From: CAZHRK01 sp964534555
GTDB lineage: Bacteria; Babelota; Babeliae; Babelales; RVW-14
Reading direction: 5' to 3'
NCBI GenBank assembly: GCA_964534555.1
Contig: CAZHRK010000001.1
Location: 434,001-498,000, forward strand
Length of the DNA: 64,000 nt
The position numbers and the translations under genes were made by a program. Positions 49,988-58,185 of this stretch are shown here, in pieces. The notes under the pieces were generated by a model that was not told the DNA's origin, made no database searches, and worked only from the letters and a program-made list of their open reading frames with translations. Position 1 is the stretch's first letter. Every line of letters begins with the position of its first letter.

Positions 49988-50619
49988 TAAACGCCTATAA
50001 GAGCTTGTATTTTTGAGGCAAGCTCAGCATCTGAATTATACTCTTTAAGCAGTTTGCTTATCTGCTGCCTTAGGGCTGATTCATTAACGCTTTTAAATCG
50101 TGCAAACGGTACGCACATACTACTTAATTCGGTGAATTTTTGTTTAAATCGATTAGCAAGAAGTCTGTTAGTAATTAAGACAACGTTTTCTTTATTAGAT
50201 TCGTTACCAGAAACAGTCCAATTGAATGACCCGGTCCATACTATGTCATTATCAAAAACAGCGAATTTATGATGCATGAGCGGATCTTCTTGCCATTTAG
50301 AATCGGATCGAGGGCAATAAACGAGTACTGGAAGGCCTGCTGTTGCCAGTGCGTCAGCTTTTCCGTATCGAGACGTGCTTATTTGATCTACAATAATCTT
50401 TATATCGATGCCTTTTGAGTAAGCTTCGATAAGTGCTCCTGATACTCTTTTATCTGTCAGGCAGTAGACTGCAGCGACTATGCTTTTTTTAGTCGATTTA
50501 ATAAGCTCCACCAGCTTTTGACATGGAGAGTCTTCAGGTGCAAAAAATGATGATATCTGTGTTGAAGAAGCATTAAGAAAAGAAAAGAGAGCCACGAATA
50601 TAATAATTATTACTTTCAC
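49852..50619 (-). CDS. Exported phospholipase D-family protein (single HKD, nuclease-like)
   Basis: 255 residues. MKVIIIIFVALFSFLNASST is a signal peptide. One HKD motif is present: H116, K118 and D123 in MHHKFAVFDND, followed by WTGSFNWT. Single-HKD proteins of ~170 residues (Nuc, bacterial endonuclease family) act as dimers on DNA or phosphodiesters. A ~45-residue Arg/Ser/Lys-rich tail (211-255) is unusual. It is encoded wholly within the last 136 bases of the cyclase gene on the opposite strand, so its composition may be the by-product of a lost stop codon. Target (host or own nucleic acid, or lipid) unknown. Confidence 0.85.
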   Translation of the reverse strand: MKVIIIIFVALFSFLNASSTQISSFFAPEDSPCQKLVELIKSTKKSIVAAVYCLTDKRVSGALIEAYSKGIDIKIIVDQISTSRYGKADALATAGLPVLVYCPRSDSKWQEDPLMHHKFAVFDNDIVWTGSFNWTVSGNESNKENVVLITNRLLANRFKQKFTELSSMCVPFARFKSVNESALRQQISKLLKEYNSDAELASKIQALIGVYHSRVAKTTRAGAASRSGSDKGKHIRRYLPAGTSRKRNPSRTRTP

Positions 50620-50636
50620 AACTCTCCTTTATTAAA

Positions 50637-51959
50637 CTATGTTTTTTTATCTTCGAGCGTAACCCCAAGCGCATTAAGCTGAGCTCTAATCTCATCAGCA
50701 CGAGCCCAATTTTTAGCTTCGCGTGCTTTTTTGCGCTCTTCAATCAGTGCAATTACTTCAGGTGTATAAGAGGTTGATTTTTCTTGGATTGTCTGAAGTG
50801 ATAATCCAAAAACCTTTTGTAAAATCCCTTTTATTACACTAGATGTTGCAAGATCGTGTTTAAGAGAATCAAGGTTTCCAAAAATTAGGCCAAATGCTTT
50901 AGGTGAATTTAGGTCATCTGCAAGTGCTTGCATGATGCTATCAGCAAGGATTGATTGGCCTTCTTTGTACGCAGTAGCCTCTATATCTTGGAATGCACGA
51001 ATGAGTTTTTTATAAGCTGTTAATGAGCCATTAAGATCTTCAAATGCAAAATCAAGAGGGGTTTTGTAATGGTGCTGAAGATAGTAAAATCTAATAACCA
51101 TGGGATCATGCTGCTCAAACATGGCATTAAGCGTTACTGTATTGCCCAGCGATTTTGACATTTTTTCTTTGTTTATATTCACAAAAGCATTGTGTGACCA
51201 TAAACGTGTAAATGTTTTTTTATGGAGCGCTTCAGATTGGGCTTTTTCATTTTCATGATGTGGGAAAATAAGGTCTTGGCCGCCACCATGAATGTCTACT
51301 GTTTTGCCTAAATGATTTTTTGCCATGACAGAGCATTCTATATGCCAACCTGGTCGACCTTTTCCCCAAGGACTTTCCCATGAAACATCGGAGCTTGCTT
51401 TCCATAATGCAAAATCAAAAGGGCTGCGTTTACGTTCATCTATATCAACACGAGCACCAGCTTTAAGATCTTCAAGGTCTCTTCCAGAAAGCTCGCCGTA
51501 TGGCTTAAATGATTTGATATCAAAATAAACACTGCCATCAATTACGTATGCATGCCCTGCGTCTATAAGCTCTGATATAAATGCGATGATCGAAGGAATA
51601 GCATCTGTCACACGTGGTTCTGCTGTAGGTTGAAGGCACCCTAATTGACTCATATTTTGTGTGTATGCCTTATAAAATGTATCTGCAATCTCTTTAAACT
51701 GGAGCGGGTCGCCATTAGCTTTTGCTTTATTAATCAGCTTGTCATCAATATCTGTAACATTTCTTACGTATGATACGTGCAAGCCAAGCGAACGAATGAG
51801 TCTTACAAGCATGTCATATGTTACATATACTCTTCCGTGTCCAATATGCGAATAATCATATGGGGTAACACCGCAAACATACAGCTTAATGCTACCATCT
51901 TGCTGTTGAGGAATTGGCTGCTTTGTACCAGTTTGGGTGTTTGTCAGCTGAATAATCAT
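50637..51959 (-). CDS. cysS: Cysteinyl-tRNA synthetase
   Basis: 440 residues, class I. Zinc ligand Cys and HIGH motif in YVCGVTPYDYSHIGHGRVYV; GWHIECSVMAKNHLG; the ligand region HGGGQDLIFPHHENEKAQSE; and KMSKS in KEKMSKSLGNTVTL. The C-terminal anticodon domain is shorter than in E. coli (461 residues) but present. It lies 24 bases after the thioredoxin lipoprotein and 17 before the PLD gene, same strand. Confidence 0.97.
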   Translation of the reverse strand: MIIQLTNTQTGTKQPIPQQQDGSIKLYVCGVTPYDYSHIGHGRVYVTYDMLVRLIRSLGLHVSYVRNVTDIDDKLINKAKANGDPLQFKEIADTFYKAYTQNMSQLGCLQPTAEPRVTDAIPSIIAFISELIDAGHAYVIDGSVYFDIKSFKPYGELSGRDLEDLKAGARVDIDERKRSPFDFALWKASSDVSWESPWGKGRPGWHIECSVMAKNHLGKTVDIHGGGQDLIFPHHENEKAQSEALHKKTFTRLWSHNAFVNINKEKMSKSLGNTVTLNAMFEQHDPMVIRFYYLQHHYKTPLDFAFEDLNGSLTAYKKLIRAFQDIEATAYKEGQSILADSIMQALADDLNSPKAFGLIFGNLDSLKHDLATSSVIKGILQKVFGLSLQTIQEKSTSYTPEVIALIEERKKAREAKNWARADEIRAQLNALGVTLEDKKT

Positions 51960-51983
51960 AGGGGATTGGGCCTTGAGCTTAGT

Positions 51984-52418
51984 TTAAGAAAGTTTTTTAT
52001 CAATATGCGCTGAAAAGTCTGCCGCGCTTGTTGAGCCTACAATACGTGATTCTTGTGGCAGCTCATTACCGTCTTTGAAGAAAACAAACGTTGGAATACC
52101 ACTGATTTTATATTTTTGCGCTAATGCTCCCAAATCATCTACATCAATCTCAACAAACTGTACAGATGTTTTTTCTGCCGCAATAGTTCTGAATATTGGT
52201 TTCATGATTTTGCATGCACCACACCATGGGGCGCTAAAGGCCACGACTGTTGGTTTGGCAGATTTGATTACAACGTCATTAAATTGCGCTTCAGATGTAA
52301 CGCTAATCGTTTTTTCAGATGTAGATTCACTGGATGAATGAGCGTCTTTTTTCGAGCTTCCACAGGATGTTACAAGTGCAACAAGTCCACAAAGAGCAAA
52401 CGCTAAAGTATTTTTCAT
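51984..52418 (-). CDS. Thioredoxin-fold lipoprotein
   Basis: 144 residues from ATG 52418 (AAAGGGG 5 bases upstream). Lipobox VTSC with Cys19, then a Ser/Lys-rich spacer (21-40) and a thioredoxin domain (about 42-144). Active site PWCGACK (Cys66/Cys69; Ala replaces the Pro of CGPC), cis-Pro region ISGIPTFVFFKDGNE. As a lipoprotein it would act in the periplasm on envelope disulfides. Adjacent to cysS, which need not mean a functional link. Confidence 0.9.
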   Translation of the reverse strand: MKNTLAFALCGLVALVTSCGSSKKDAHSSSESTSEKTISVTSEAQFNDVVIKSAKPTVVAFSAPWCGACKIMKPIFRTIAAEKTSVQFVEIDVDDLGALAQKYKISGIPTFVFFKDGNELPQESRIVGSTSAADFSAHIDKKLS

Positions 52419-52471
52419 GGTTACCCCTTTAGTAATCATTAATCAAAAGCAGGTTTTCATCATATCTGGAT

Positions 52472-52501
52472 TTGAAATTCATGTACAGATACCTTGATAA
52501 T
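52472..52501 (+). promoter_or_regulatory. Candidate promoter for ftsL-ftsI
   Basis: TTGAAA (52472-52477), 18-base spacer, GATAAT (52496-52501). The start codon at 52528 would be about 20 bases from the transcript start. GGAGGCAAGGT gives a strong binding site. Confidence 0.5.
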
Positions 52502-52527
52502 CAGTCTTAAAGAGATGGAGGCAAGGT

Positions 52528-52971
52528 ATGCTGTCTAAATACGTAAAAATTCGGTTGCTGCTTGTGTATGGCGTTTGTTTGGCTTTTTTTAAAATTTACC
52601 AGGCAAACCTTATTACAGATGCGCTTTATACATCTCAAAGATTATCTGGGCAGATTACTCGCCTAAAAAATCGGCGAAACAATCTGTTGGAGCATTTTTT
52701 TGTGAATATTCAAATGGCAAAATTAGATAAGGTAGCTAGGGAAAAGTTCCATTTTGTGCCATTGCAACCCACACAAATAACAACGCTTTTGCCAGAGCCA
52801 AAATTAGAATTTATTGGCAGCTATTCGTCAGATAGCTTATTGTTAACATTAGGGCTTATTGATCAGGCTGCTCAAGAGCAGGGGGGAAGTTATGATAGTA
52901 AAGGACTATCGAATCAGGGCGTTTCTCATATTAGCGCTGTTTGCGCTCCTGTTAGTGGGAGTGGTGGTTAG
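52528..52971 (+). CDS. ftsL: FtsL/DivIC-like division protein
   Basis: 147 residues. One N-terminal membrane helix (about 7-25, IRLLLVYGVCLAFFKIYQA), then a coiled coil (about 35-65, LSGQITRLKNRRNNLLEHFF), followed by KLDKVAREKFHFVPLQPTQI, the typical FtsL/FtsB continuation where the proteins enter the periplasm. A low-complexity C-terminal tail follows. The next gene is ftsI, as in division clusters. The last 80 bases overlap ftsI in a different frame, so the final ~26 residues may not be meaningful. Sequence conservation in the family is always weak. Confidence 0.75.
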   Translation: MLSKYVKIRLLLVYGVCLAFFKIYQANLITDALYTSQRLSGQITRLKNRRNNLLEHFFVNIQMAKLDKVAREKFHFVPLQPTQITTLLPEPKLEFIGSYSSDSLLLTLGLIDQAAQEQGGSYDSKGLSNQGVSHISAVCAPVSGSGG

Positions 52972-54550
52972 GCTTTATTTTTTGCAGGTACGTTATTCTC
53001 CTTTTTATACGTCTCTTGCTCGCCAGCAGTATGAGATATCTCTTAATGTCCTGCCTCCGCGTGCAGCTATTTTTGATCGTACAGGTCTCTTCCCGTTAGC
53101 ACTTAGCAAAGTGTGTCAATCTGCATTTATTATTCCTAAGCAAGCTGCTCATAATACAAAACTTAAGAAGTTTATTGCTCATAACTACCCATCAGTTCAT
53201 GCAAAATTAACAAAACAACAACATAAGAAATTTTTGTGGCTTGATCGTAAAATATCTCAGGAGCGCGCTGCATGGCTTGCAAGTCAATCTATCGACGGAA
53301 TTTATTTTGTTAATGAGGGTGCGCGTTTTTATTCAACTCCTGCTGCCACGCAGATTGTTGGGACGGTTGATATTGATAATCATGGTGTAGCAGGTATAGA
53401 ACTAGTCTCAAATAGGCGCCTTGGTGGAATAGCTCGTGAATATATTGTTGAAAAAGATGCTCGGTCTGCATCGCTTTATTTTAATAAAAAAGTTATTAAT
53501 CATGGTTTAAAAGGTCAGCCATTAGGTCTGACCATAGATTCTAAGCTTCAAGAAATTGTTTTTGCTGAGCTTGAGTCAACTGTTAAACAGCTTGATGCCC
53601 AGCAGGGTGCTGCTGTTGTTATGGATCCGACAACTGGTGAAATCCTTGCTATGGCTAATTATCCAACTGTTGACTCAAATAGCAAAATCACCTCGCTTGA
53701 GGGATTAAAAAATACTGTTGTGAGTGAATGCTATGAGTTTGGCTCAGTTATGAAAGCATTTTGTGCTTTGGCAGGGTTTGAAGAGGGTGTTGTTACCCCT
53801 GATGAGATTATCGATTGTGAAGGACGTATTGGTTATGTAAATGGTGTGCGTGTTGAAAATCCAACAATTGCGCTTTTAAATAAATTACAAGAAACCAATA
53901 ACATGCTCACGTTTGCTGATGCTCTCAAGTATTCAAGTAACGTTGCTTTGGCAAAAGTTGCTACGCGCATGGGGCCCAGATTATACGATAATTTACTCAG
54001 ACTTGGATTTGGTCAGAAAACAGGAATTGATTTTCCTGGAGAGCGGGCGGGTTTTTTGCGGCACCCAAAAAAATGGAGTCGCCCATCTATTGTTGTTATG
54101 TCTTTTGGGTATGAGATGATGGCAACAGTTCTTCAGCTTGCGCAGGCGTTTTCTATTATTGCAATGGATGGAATGTCCGTAAAACCCCATCTGGAAAAAG
54201 ATTATCTTACGCCTAATCCTCAGCGTCTCTTTAAATCTTCATCGACAGCTCAGCTTAAACAAATTCTTGAGAAGGTTGCTTCAAAGTATTCTGTACCAGG
54301 ACTAAATGTATGGGGTAAAACAGGAACTGCTCGGTGTATTGTTGATGGAAAATACTCAAATAAAGAGCACCAATATTCATTTGGGGGTGTTATAGAGCAA
54401 AATAATTATAAGCGCGTTATTGTAACTTTTATAAAAAAGCCCCAAAAATCAAGTCTTTGGGCATCAGAAGTTACGCTTCCACTTTTTGCCTCTATTGCAA
54501 GGCGTATGACGGTTCTTGATGCAGTACATAATGGATTAGTGCTTGGCTAG
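52892..54550 (+). CDS. ftsI: Class B penicillin-binding protein FtsI (PBP3-like)
   Basis: 552 residues from ATG 52892, which has GGGGGGAAG 2-5 bases upstream; a TTG frame start at 52859 is less likely. Septal peptidoglycan transpeptidase. A membrane helix (about 8-28), pedestal domain (LARQQYEISLNVLPPRAAIF DRTG), then the transpeptidase with SVMK (Ser285 in FGSVMKAF), SSN (about 348) and KTGTA (about 475). The usual E-P-G-S is E-F-G-S here. It overlaps the convergent yraN by 4 bases. Class-B activity looks complete. Confidence 0.95.
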   Translation: MIVKDYRIRAFLILALFALLLVGVVVRLYFLQVRYSPFYTSLARQQYEISLNVLPPRAAIFDRTGLFPLALSKVCQSAFIIPKQAAHNTKLKKFIAHNYPSVHAKLTKQQHKKFLWLDRKISQERAAWLASQSIDGIYFVNEGARFYSTPAATQIVGTVDIDNHGVAGIELVSNRRLGGIAREYIVEKDARSASLYFNKKVINHGLKGQPLGLTIDSKLQEIVFAELESTVKQLDAQQGAAVVMDPTTGEILAMANYPTVDSNSKITSLEGLKNTVVSECYEFGSVMKAFCALAGFEEGVVTPDEIIDCEGRIGYVNGVRVENPTIALLNKLQETNNMLTFADALKYSSNVALAKVATRMGPRLYDNLLRLGFGQKTGIDFPGERAGFLRHPKKWSRPSIVVMSFGYEMMATVLQLAQAFSIIAMDGMSVKPHLEKDYLTPNPQRLFKSSSTAQLKQILEKVASKYSVPGLNVWGKTGTARCIVDGKYSNKEHQYSFGGVIEQNNYKRVIVTFIKKPQKSSLWASEVTLPLFASIARRMTVLDAVHNGLVLG

Positions 54551-54915
54551 AAGTAGTGCCCTTGAAAAGCATTCGGAATGTATTCAATATTTTCTTTGTT
54601 ATTGTTTTTTACAACGGTGGCAATATCAAACCTAAATGACGAATTATGAAGCTTTTTCTGAAGGATAAAGTGTTTTGCTGTTTTAATGATCCGCAGTTGC
54701 TTTGTTTTTGTTACAACGCTGCTGATAGCAAAATACTCTGTTTTTCGTGTTTTTACTTCTACGAAAATTGTTAACTCATTTTGTTGAGCAATAATATCAA
54801 TTTCACCGTATGGGCAGCTGTAATTTTTAGCAATAACTTTAAAGCCCTGCTCTTCTAAATAATGAGAGACGACAGCTTCGCCATCGTCTCCAAATAATCG
54901 TAATAATGTTTTCAT
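54547..54915 (-). CDS. yraN: UPF0102 family protein YraN
   Basis: 122 residues. G-E-x-x-x-x-x-Y-L at the start (GDDGEAVVSHYLEEQGFKVI) and the nuclease-fold signature YGEIDIIAQQNELTIFVEVK (Asp, Glu, then E-V-K) are complete, as in the family, which has a restriction-endonuclease-like core and no settled function. Starts immediately after the bamD stop codon (no gap), so translated together. Convergent with ftsI. Confidence 0.92.
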   Translation of the reverse strand: MKTLLRLFGDDGEAVVSHYLEEQGFKVIAKNYSCPYGEIDIIAQQNELTIFVEVKTRKTEYFAISSVVTKTKQLRIIKTAKHFILQKKLHNSSFRFDIATVVKNNNKENIEYIPNAFQGHYF

Positions 54916-55698
54916 TTAAAAAATGAATGTTGGCTGTTTAGTTAAATCAGCAGCAAGTTTTGCGTATTCAGATTTTGGATAAGCTTTTTGCAGCTCTGTG
55001 ATTTTTGCAGTCATAAGCTCTTTATCTTTCATACGTTGCGCTAAACGAGCTTCAAGATACGTAAGCTGCGGAGTAATGTGGTCAGCATTTGATCCGAACT
55101 TTTCTTTCATATGAGCAAGACGCTTTTGTGCCGCTTCAAATTTTTTGTTGTTGAGGTAGTAATTAAAGATATACGCTTCTTTATCTAAAAGGCGCTGTGT
55201 GCATGTTGCCGCTATTTCAGCAACTTCATTTTTGTAACGAGTGTATTCATTTGTGTTGAGGTAGTCTTTGCATAGAGCCAGCGTTGATTCTGTTTCAGTT
55301 TGATCACATTCTGGTCTTAATGCTTGGTAAAACATAGCTTGAATAGATTTGTATTTTGAGTATTCAGCATGCTTTGCTGCAGGGTAAAACTGGTTCAGAT
55401 GTTCATAAAGAGCTTGCGCCGAACCATAATGCCCTTCTTTAAAATAAAGCTCTGCAAGAAGTGTTTTATAGTGAGCGATATTTGGGTTTTCAGGAAAGCG
55501 TGTTGTAATTTCCTCAAGGCATGCAATAGCAGTTTCAAATTTTTTGTCGCTAATTGAAAGCTCCGCTTTTGTACGAAGCTCATCAAGATCCATTGTTTCA
55601 CGAGTTTTACTTTTGCTACATCCTGAAACAATGAGCACAAGCCCACAAACAGCAGGAATTAAAAATGACTGTGCTTTCTTGATCAAGCTCATCTTCAT
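54916..55698 (-). CDS. bamD: BamD-like outer-membrane lipoprotein
   Basis: 260 residues. Lipobox VSGC (Cys27) after MKMSLIKKAQSFLIPAVCGL. The mature region holds TPR-like helical repeats (ETAIACLEEITTRFPENPNI, YFKEGHYGSAQALYEHLNQF YP), the BamD/YfiO arrangement. BamD is the essential lipoprotein of the outer-membrane barrel assembly complex with BamA. Together with LptD and the barrel-like protein at 42069 this shows a working outer membrane. It directly abuts yraN. BamA is outside the window. Confidence 0.88.
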   Translation of the reverse strand: MKMSLIKKAQSFLIPAVCGLVLIVSGCSKSKTRETMDLDELRTKAELSISDKKFETAIACLEEITTRFPENPNIAHYKTLLAELYFKEGHYGSAQALYEHLNQFYPAAKHAEYSKYKSIQAMFYQALRPECDQTETESTLALCKDYLNTNEYTRYKNEVAEIAATCTQRLLDKEAYIFNYYLNNKKFEAAQKRLAHMKEKFGSNADHITPQLTYLEARLAQRMKDKELMTAKITELQKAYPKSEYAKLAADLTKQPTFIF

Positions 55699-55887
55699 GG
55701 TGCCCTCGTTTAAACCTGAAATAACACTTATGATTACAGCGTATCTATGCTACCATTTGAGCGAAATTTGTAAACCAGGCCCCTAGGGCTAGTCACAATT
55801 AGTGAACTTTGTTACAATTTCGTACCCTAAAATATTCCATTTTACACGTAAAAGTACCTTTTTCAGGTATGGTCGAGAGGTTAATTG

Positions 55888-57561
55888 ATGAATAGAAATT
55901 CTTGGAAATCCAGGGAATTTTGGATTTCACTCATAAAGTCAAAGTCTTTTTGGACAACGCTTATTCATTATGCATTTTTGGCGATAGTCATAAATTTGGT
56001 ACTTAACTATTTTACTCGCCCATCTAAAGAGCAGGATCCTGGTTTTGTTAAGATCGGTGTGAGTGTTTCAGCTGAGGCAACCACGACCCAAGATGTTTCT
56101 GAGCGCAAAGATCCACTTCTTCATCAAGTAAAATTTGACCAAGCTTCTTTGCAAGACGCTTCTTCTATTACTGTTGAAACAAAACTTGTTACAGCTTCTT
56201 TTAATACTAAGCGCGCAGTTTTAAGTTCGCTTGATTTTCAAGAGCACCGTAACGCACAAGGCCTCCCTCTAAACACACTCTATCTTGATGCAAATGCTAT
56301 GGGGGGGCTGTTTTTCTTGGCGTTTCAAGATGAATCTCCTGCAAGCTATGAATTTGCTGGTAAAGAGCTAATAGCTGAAAAGACCTTTGTTCGATTTAAA
56401 ACAGCGTTTGCTGGGTATGAGATCTCTAAGGTTTATGTATTGTATGATAATTCTTATAAGATTGATCTTAATTTATCATTCAAAGCTTTATCTGATAATG
56501 CTCAGGTGCTTAAGCCGCGTGTTATTTTTCAAGCACCATTCTTGAAGGGTCTTGGCTTACCACTTAAATCAAAAGATGCTAAGACATCAACAGATTTAGG
56601 TGAAGACACAACTACTCTTTTTGCTTGGAATGAAGAAAGCAGCAGCTTTAGAAAGCTTGAATTTGCGGGTAATGAATCAACTGCATGGTTCTGGAATGCT
56701 TCACCGCTATTTGGTGCAGAGGATCGTTATTTTGTTCATGCGCTTATAGAAGATAAAGATTCATACCTCTTACGTGCGTTTGTTGGAGATGTATCACAAA
56801 AAGCTCCAACACTCTACTTGCAGGGCAAGCAAGTAGATAAAGATGCTTCTTATCAGCTTTCATTTTATGTTGGTCCAAAAGTATATGATCATTTACATGC
56901 AGTGGATTCACGACTTGAAGACCTGCTTTCATTTGGCTGGTTATCTTGGTTGTGTAAGCTTTTGTTGCAGCTTCTTGATTATATTTATGACAGAGTTGGC
57001 AACTATGGACTTGCAATTATTATTATGACGATTGTTATAAAGCTTCCGTTTGTTCCTCTTTCTATGTACGGTCGTCAGAAAATGGAAATTTTCCAGCGCT
57101 ATCAGCCTGCTATTGCGCGTATTCGTAATAAGTATAAGCATGATATGGCAACACTTAATGCTGAGCTTATGCGCTTTTATAAAGAACATAATTTATCTCC
57201 GACCGCTCAATTATCAGGTTGTTTGCCGTTGTTAATTCAGATGCCTATTCTTTTTGCACTTTATCGTGTGCTGAATAACTATCTTGATCTTTATCACGCT
57301 CCATTTTTTGGGTGGATCGTTGATCTATCCTCTAAGGATCCATATTATGTAATACCTGTTCTGATGGGACTTACCATGATATGGCAGCAAACATCATCAT
57401 CAACTGGTGATGGGCGCCAGCGTACAATGATGATTTTCATGAGTATTTTCATGACAGCGTTATTTGCAAATTTCCCTGCGGGGCTTGTGCTGTATTGGTT
57501 TATGAACAATCTTTTGTCTGTGATGGAAGATTATTTGCGCAAAGCAATTTGGCGTTCATAA
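55888..57561 (+). CDS. yidC: Membrane protein insertase YidC
   Basis: 557 residues from ATG 55888 (GAGAGG 7 bases upstream). Inserts proteins into the inner membrane alone or with SecYEG. N-terminal helix (about 27-44, LIHYAFLAIVINLVLNYF), a large periplasmic domain (about 60-345) as in Gram-negatives, then the five-helix core with YDRVGNYGLAIIIMTIVIKL, KHDMATLNAELMRFYKEHNL and the PTAQLSGCLPLLIQMPILFALYRV region. The periplasmic domain confirms a Gram-negative type. The usual neighbours jag and mnmE are not here. First gene of a tight run to pyrG. Confidence 0.96.
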   Translation: MNRNSWKSREFWISLIKSKSFWTTLIHYAFLAIVINLVLNYFTRPSKEQDPGFVKIGVSVSAEATTTQDVSERKDPLLHQVKFDQASLQDASSITVETKLVTASFNTKRAVLSSLDFQEHRNAQGLPLNTLYLDANAMGGLFFLAFQDESPASYEFAGKELIAEKTFVRFKTAFAGYEISKVYVLYDNSYKIDLNLSFKALSDNAQVLKPRVIFQAPFLKGLGLPLKSKDAKTSTDLGEDTTTLFAWNEESSSFRKLEFAGNESTAWFWNASPLFGAEDRYFVHALIEDKDSYLLRAFVGDVSQKAPTLYLQGKQVDKDASYQLSFYVGPKVYDHLHAVDSRLEDLLSFGWLSWLCKLLLQLLDYIYDRVGNYGLAIIIMTIVIKLPFVPLSMYGRQKMEIFQRYQPAIARIRNKYKHDMATLNAELMRFYKEHNLSPTAQLSGCLPLLIQMPILFALYRVLNNYLDLYHAPFFGWIVDLSSKDPYYVIPVLMGLTMIWQQTSSSTGDGRQRTMMIFMSIFMTALFANFPAGLVLYWFMNNLLSVMEDYLRKAIWRS

Positions 57562-57585
57562 TAAAATGATTTAAAGGAGTAGGGT

Positions 57586-58185
57586 ATGGTTCCACATCTT
57601 CCAACGTTGCAAAAACTTGCTCGTCAGTTGCATCGGGTTCCATACCTTGCTTCAAAAAATATTTATAAAGTTGCAGCGTTTTTTTTATCTACTGATAAAA
57701 AAATTCTAGAACAACTCTGCGCTACTATTCTTGATGCAAAAGAAGTGATTAAGCATTGTCAGGAGTGCATGAATTGGACTGAGCATGATGCGCTTTGTTC
57801 GATTTGTTCATCACCAAAAAGAGATGCCACTATTATTTGTGTTGTTGAGACATGGTTTGATCTGTTTGCCATTGAAAGTGCTGGAGATTACAAAGGTTTG
57901 TATCATGTGCTTGGTGGAGCATTGAGTCCTCTTGACGGTATTGGCCCAGAAAAGCTTGCAATACAAAAGCTTGTTGATCGTATCACTCCTTCTATCAGAG
58001 AAATTATTTTTGCGACAAATCCAACTCCTGAGGGTGAAGCAACTGCAAGCTATATCTGCTCAAAGCTTGATAAGTCTGTTATAACAGTATCAAAACTTGC
58101 AAGTGGTGTACCGATTGGTTCATCGCTTGAATTTATGGATAGAGTTACAATAGGCAAAGCGTTAGTGGGCAGAAGACCATTTTGA
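57586..58185 (+). CDS. recR: Recombination protein RecR
   Basis: 199 residues. RecR with RecO/RecF loads RecA at gaps. N-terminal HhH region (LQKLARQLHRVPYLASKN), a zinc finger (CQECMNWTEHDALCSIC), and the Toprim domain (TIICVVETWFDLFAIESAG, then EIIFATNPTPEGEATASYI). AAAGGAG precedes ATG 57586. Overlaps the next gene by 4 bases (TTGA), where the lptD start is a TTG. Confidence 0.96.
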   Translation: MVPHLPTLQKLARQLHRVPYLASKNIYKVAAFFLSTDKKILEQLCATILDAKEVIKHCQECMNWTEHDALCSICSSPKRDATIICVVETWFDLFAIESAGDYKGLYHVLGGALSPLDGIGPEKLAIQKLVDRITPSIREIIFATNPTPEGEATASYICSKLDKSVITVSKLASGVPIGSSLEFMDRVTIGKALVGRRPF

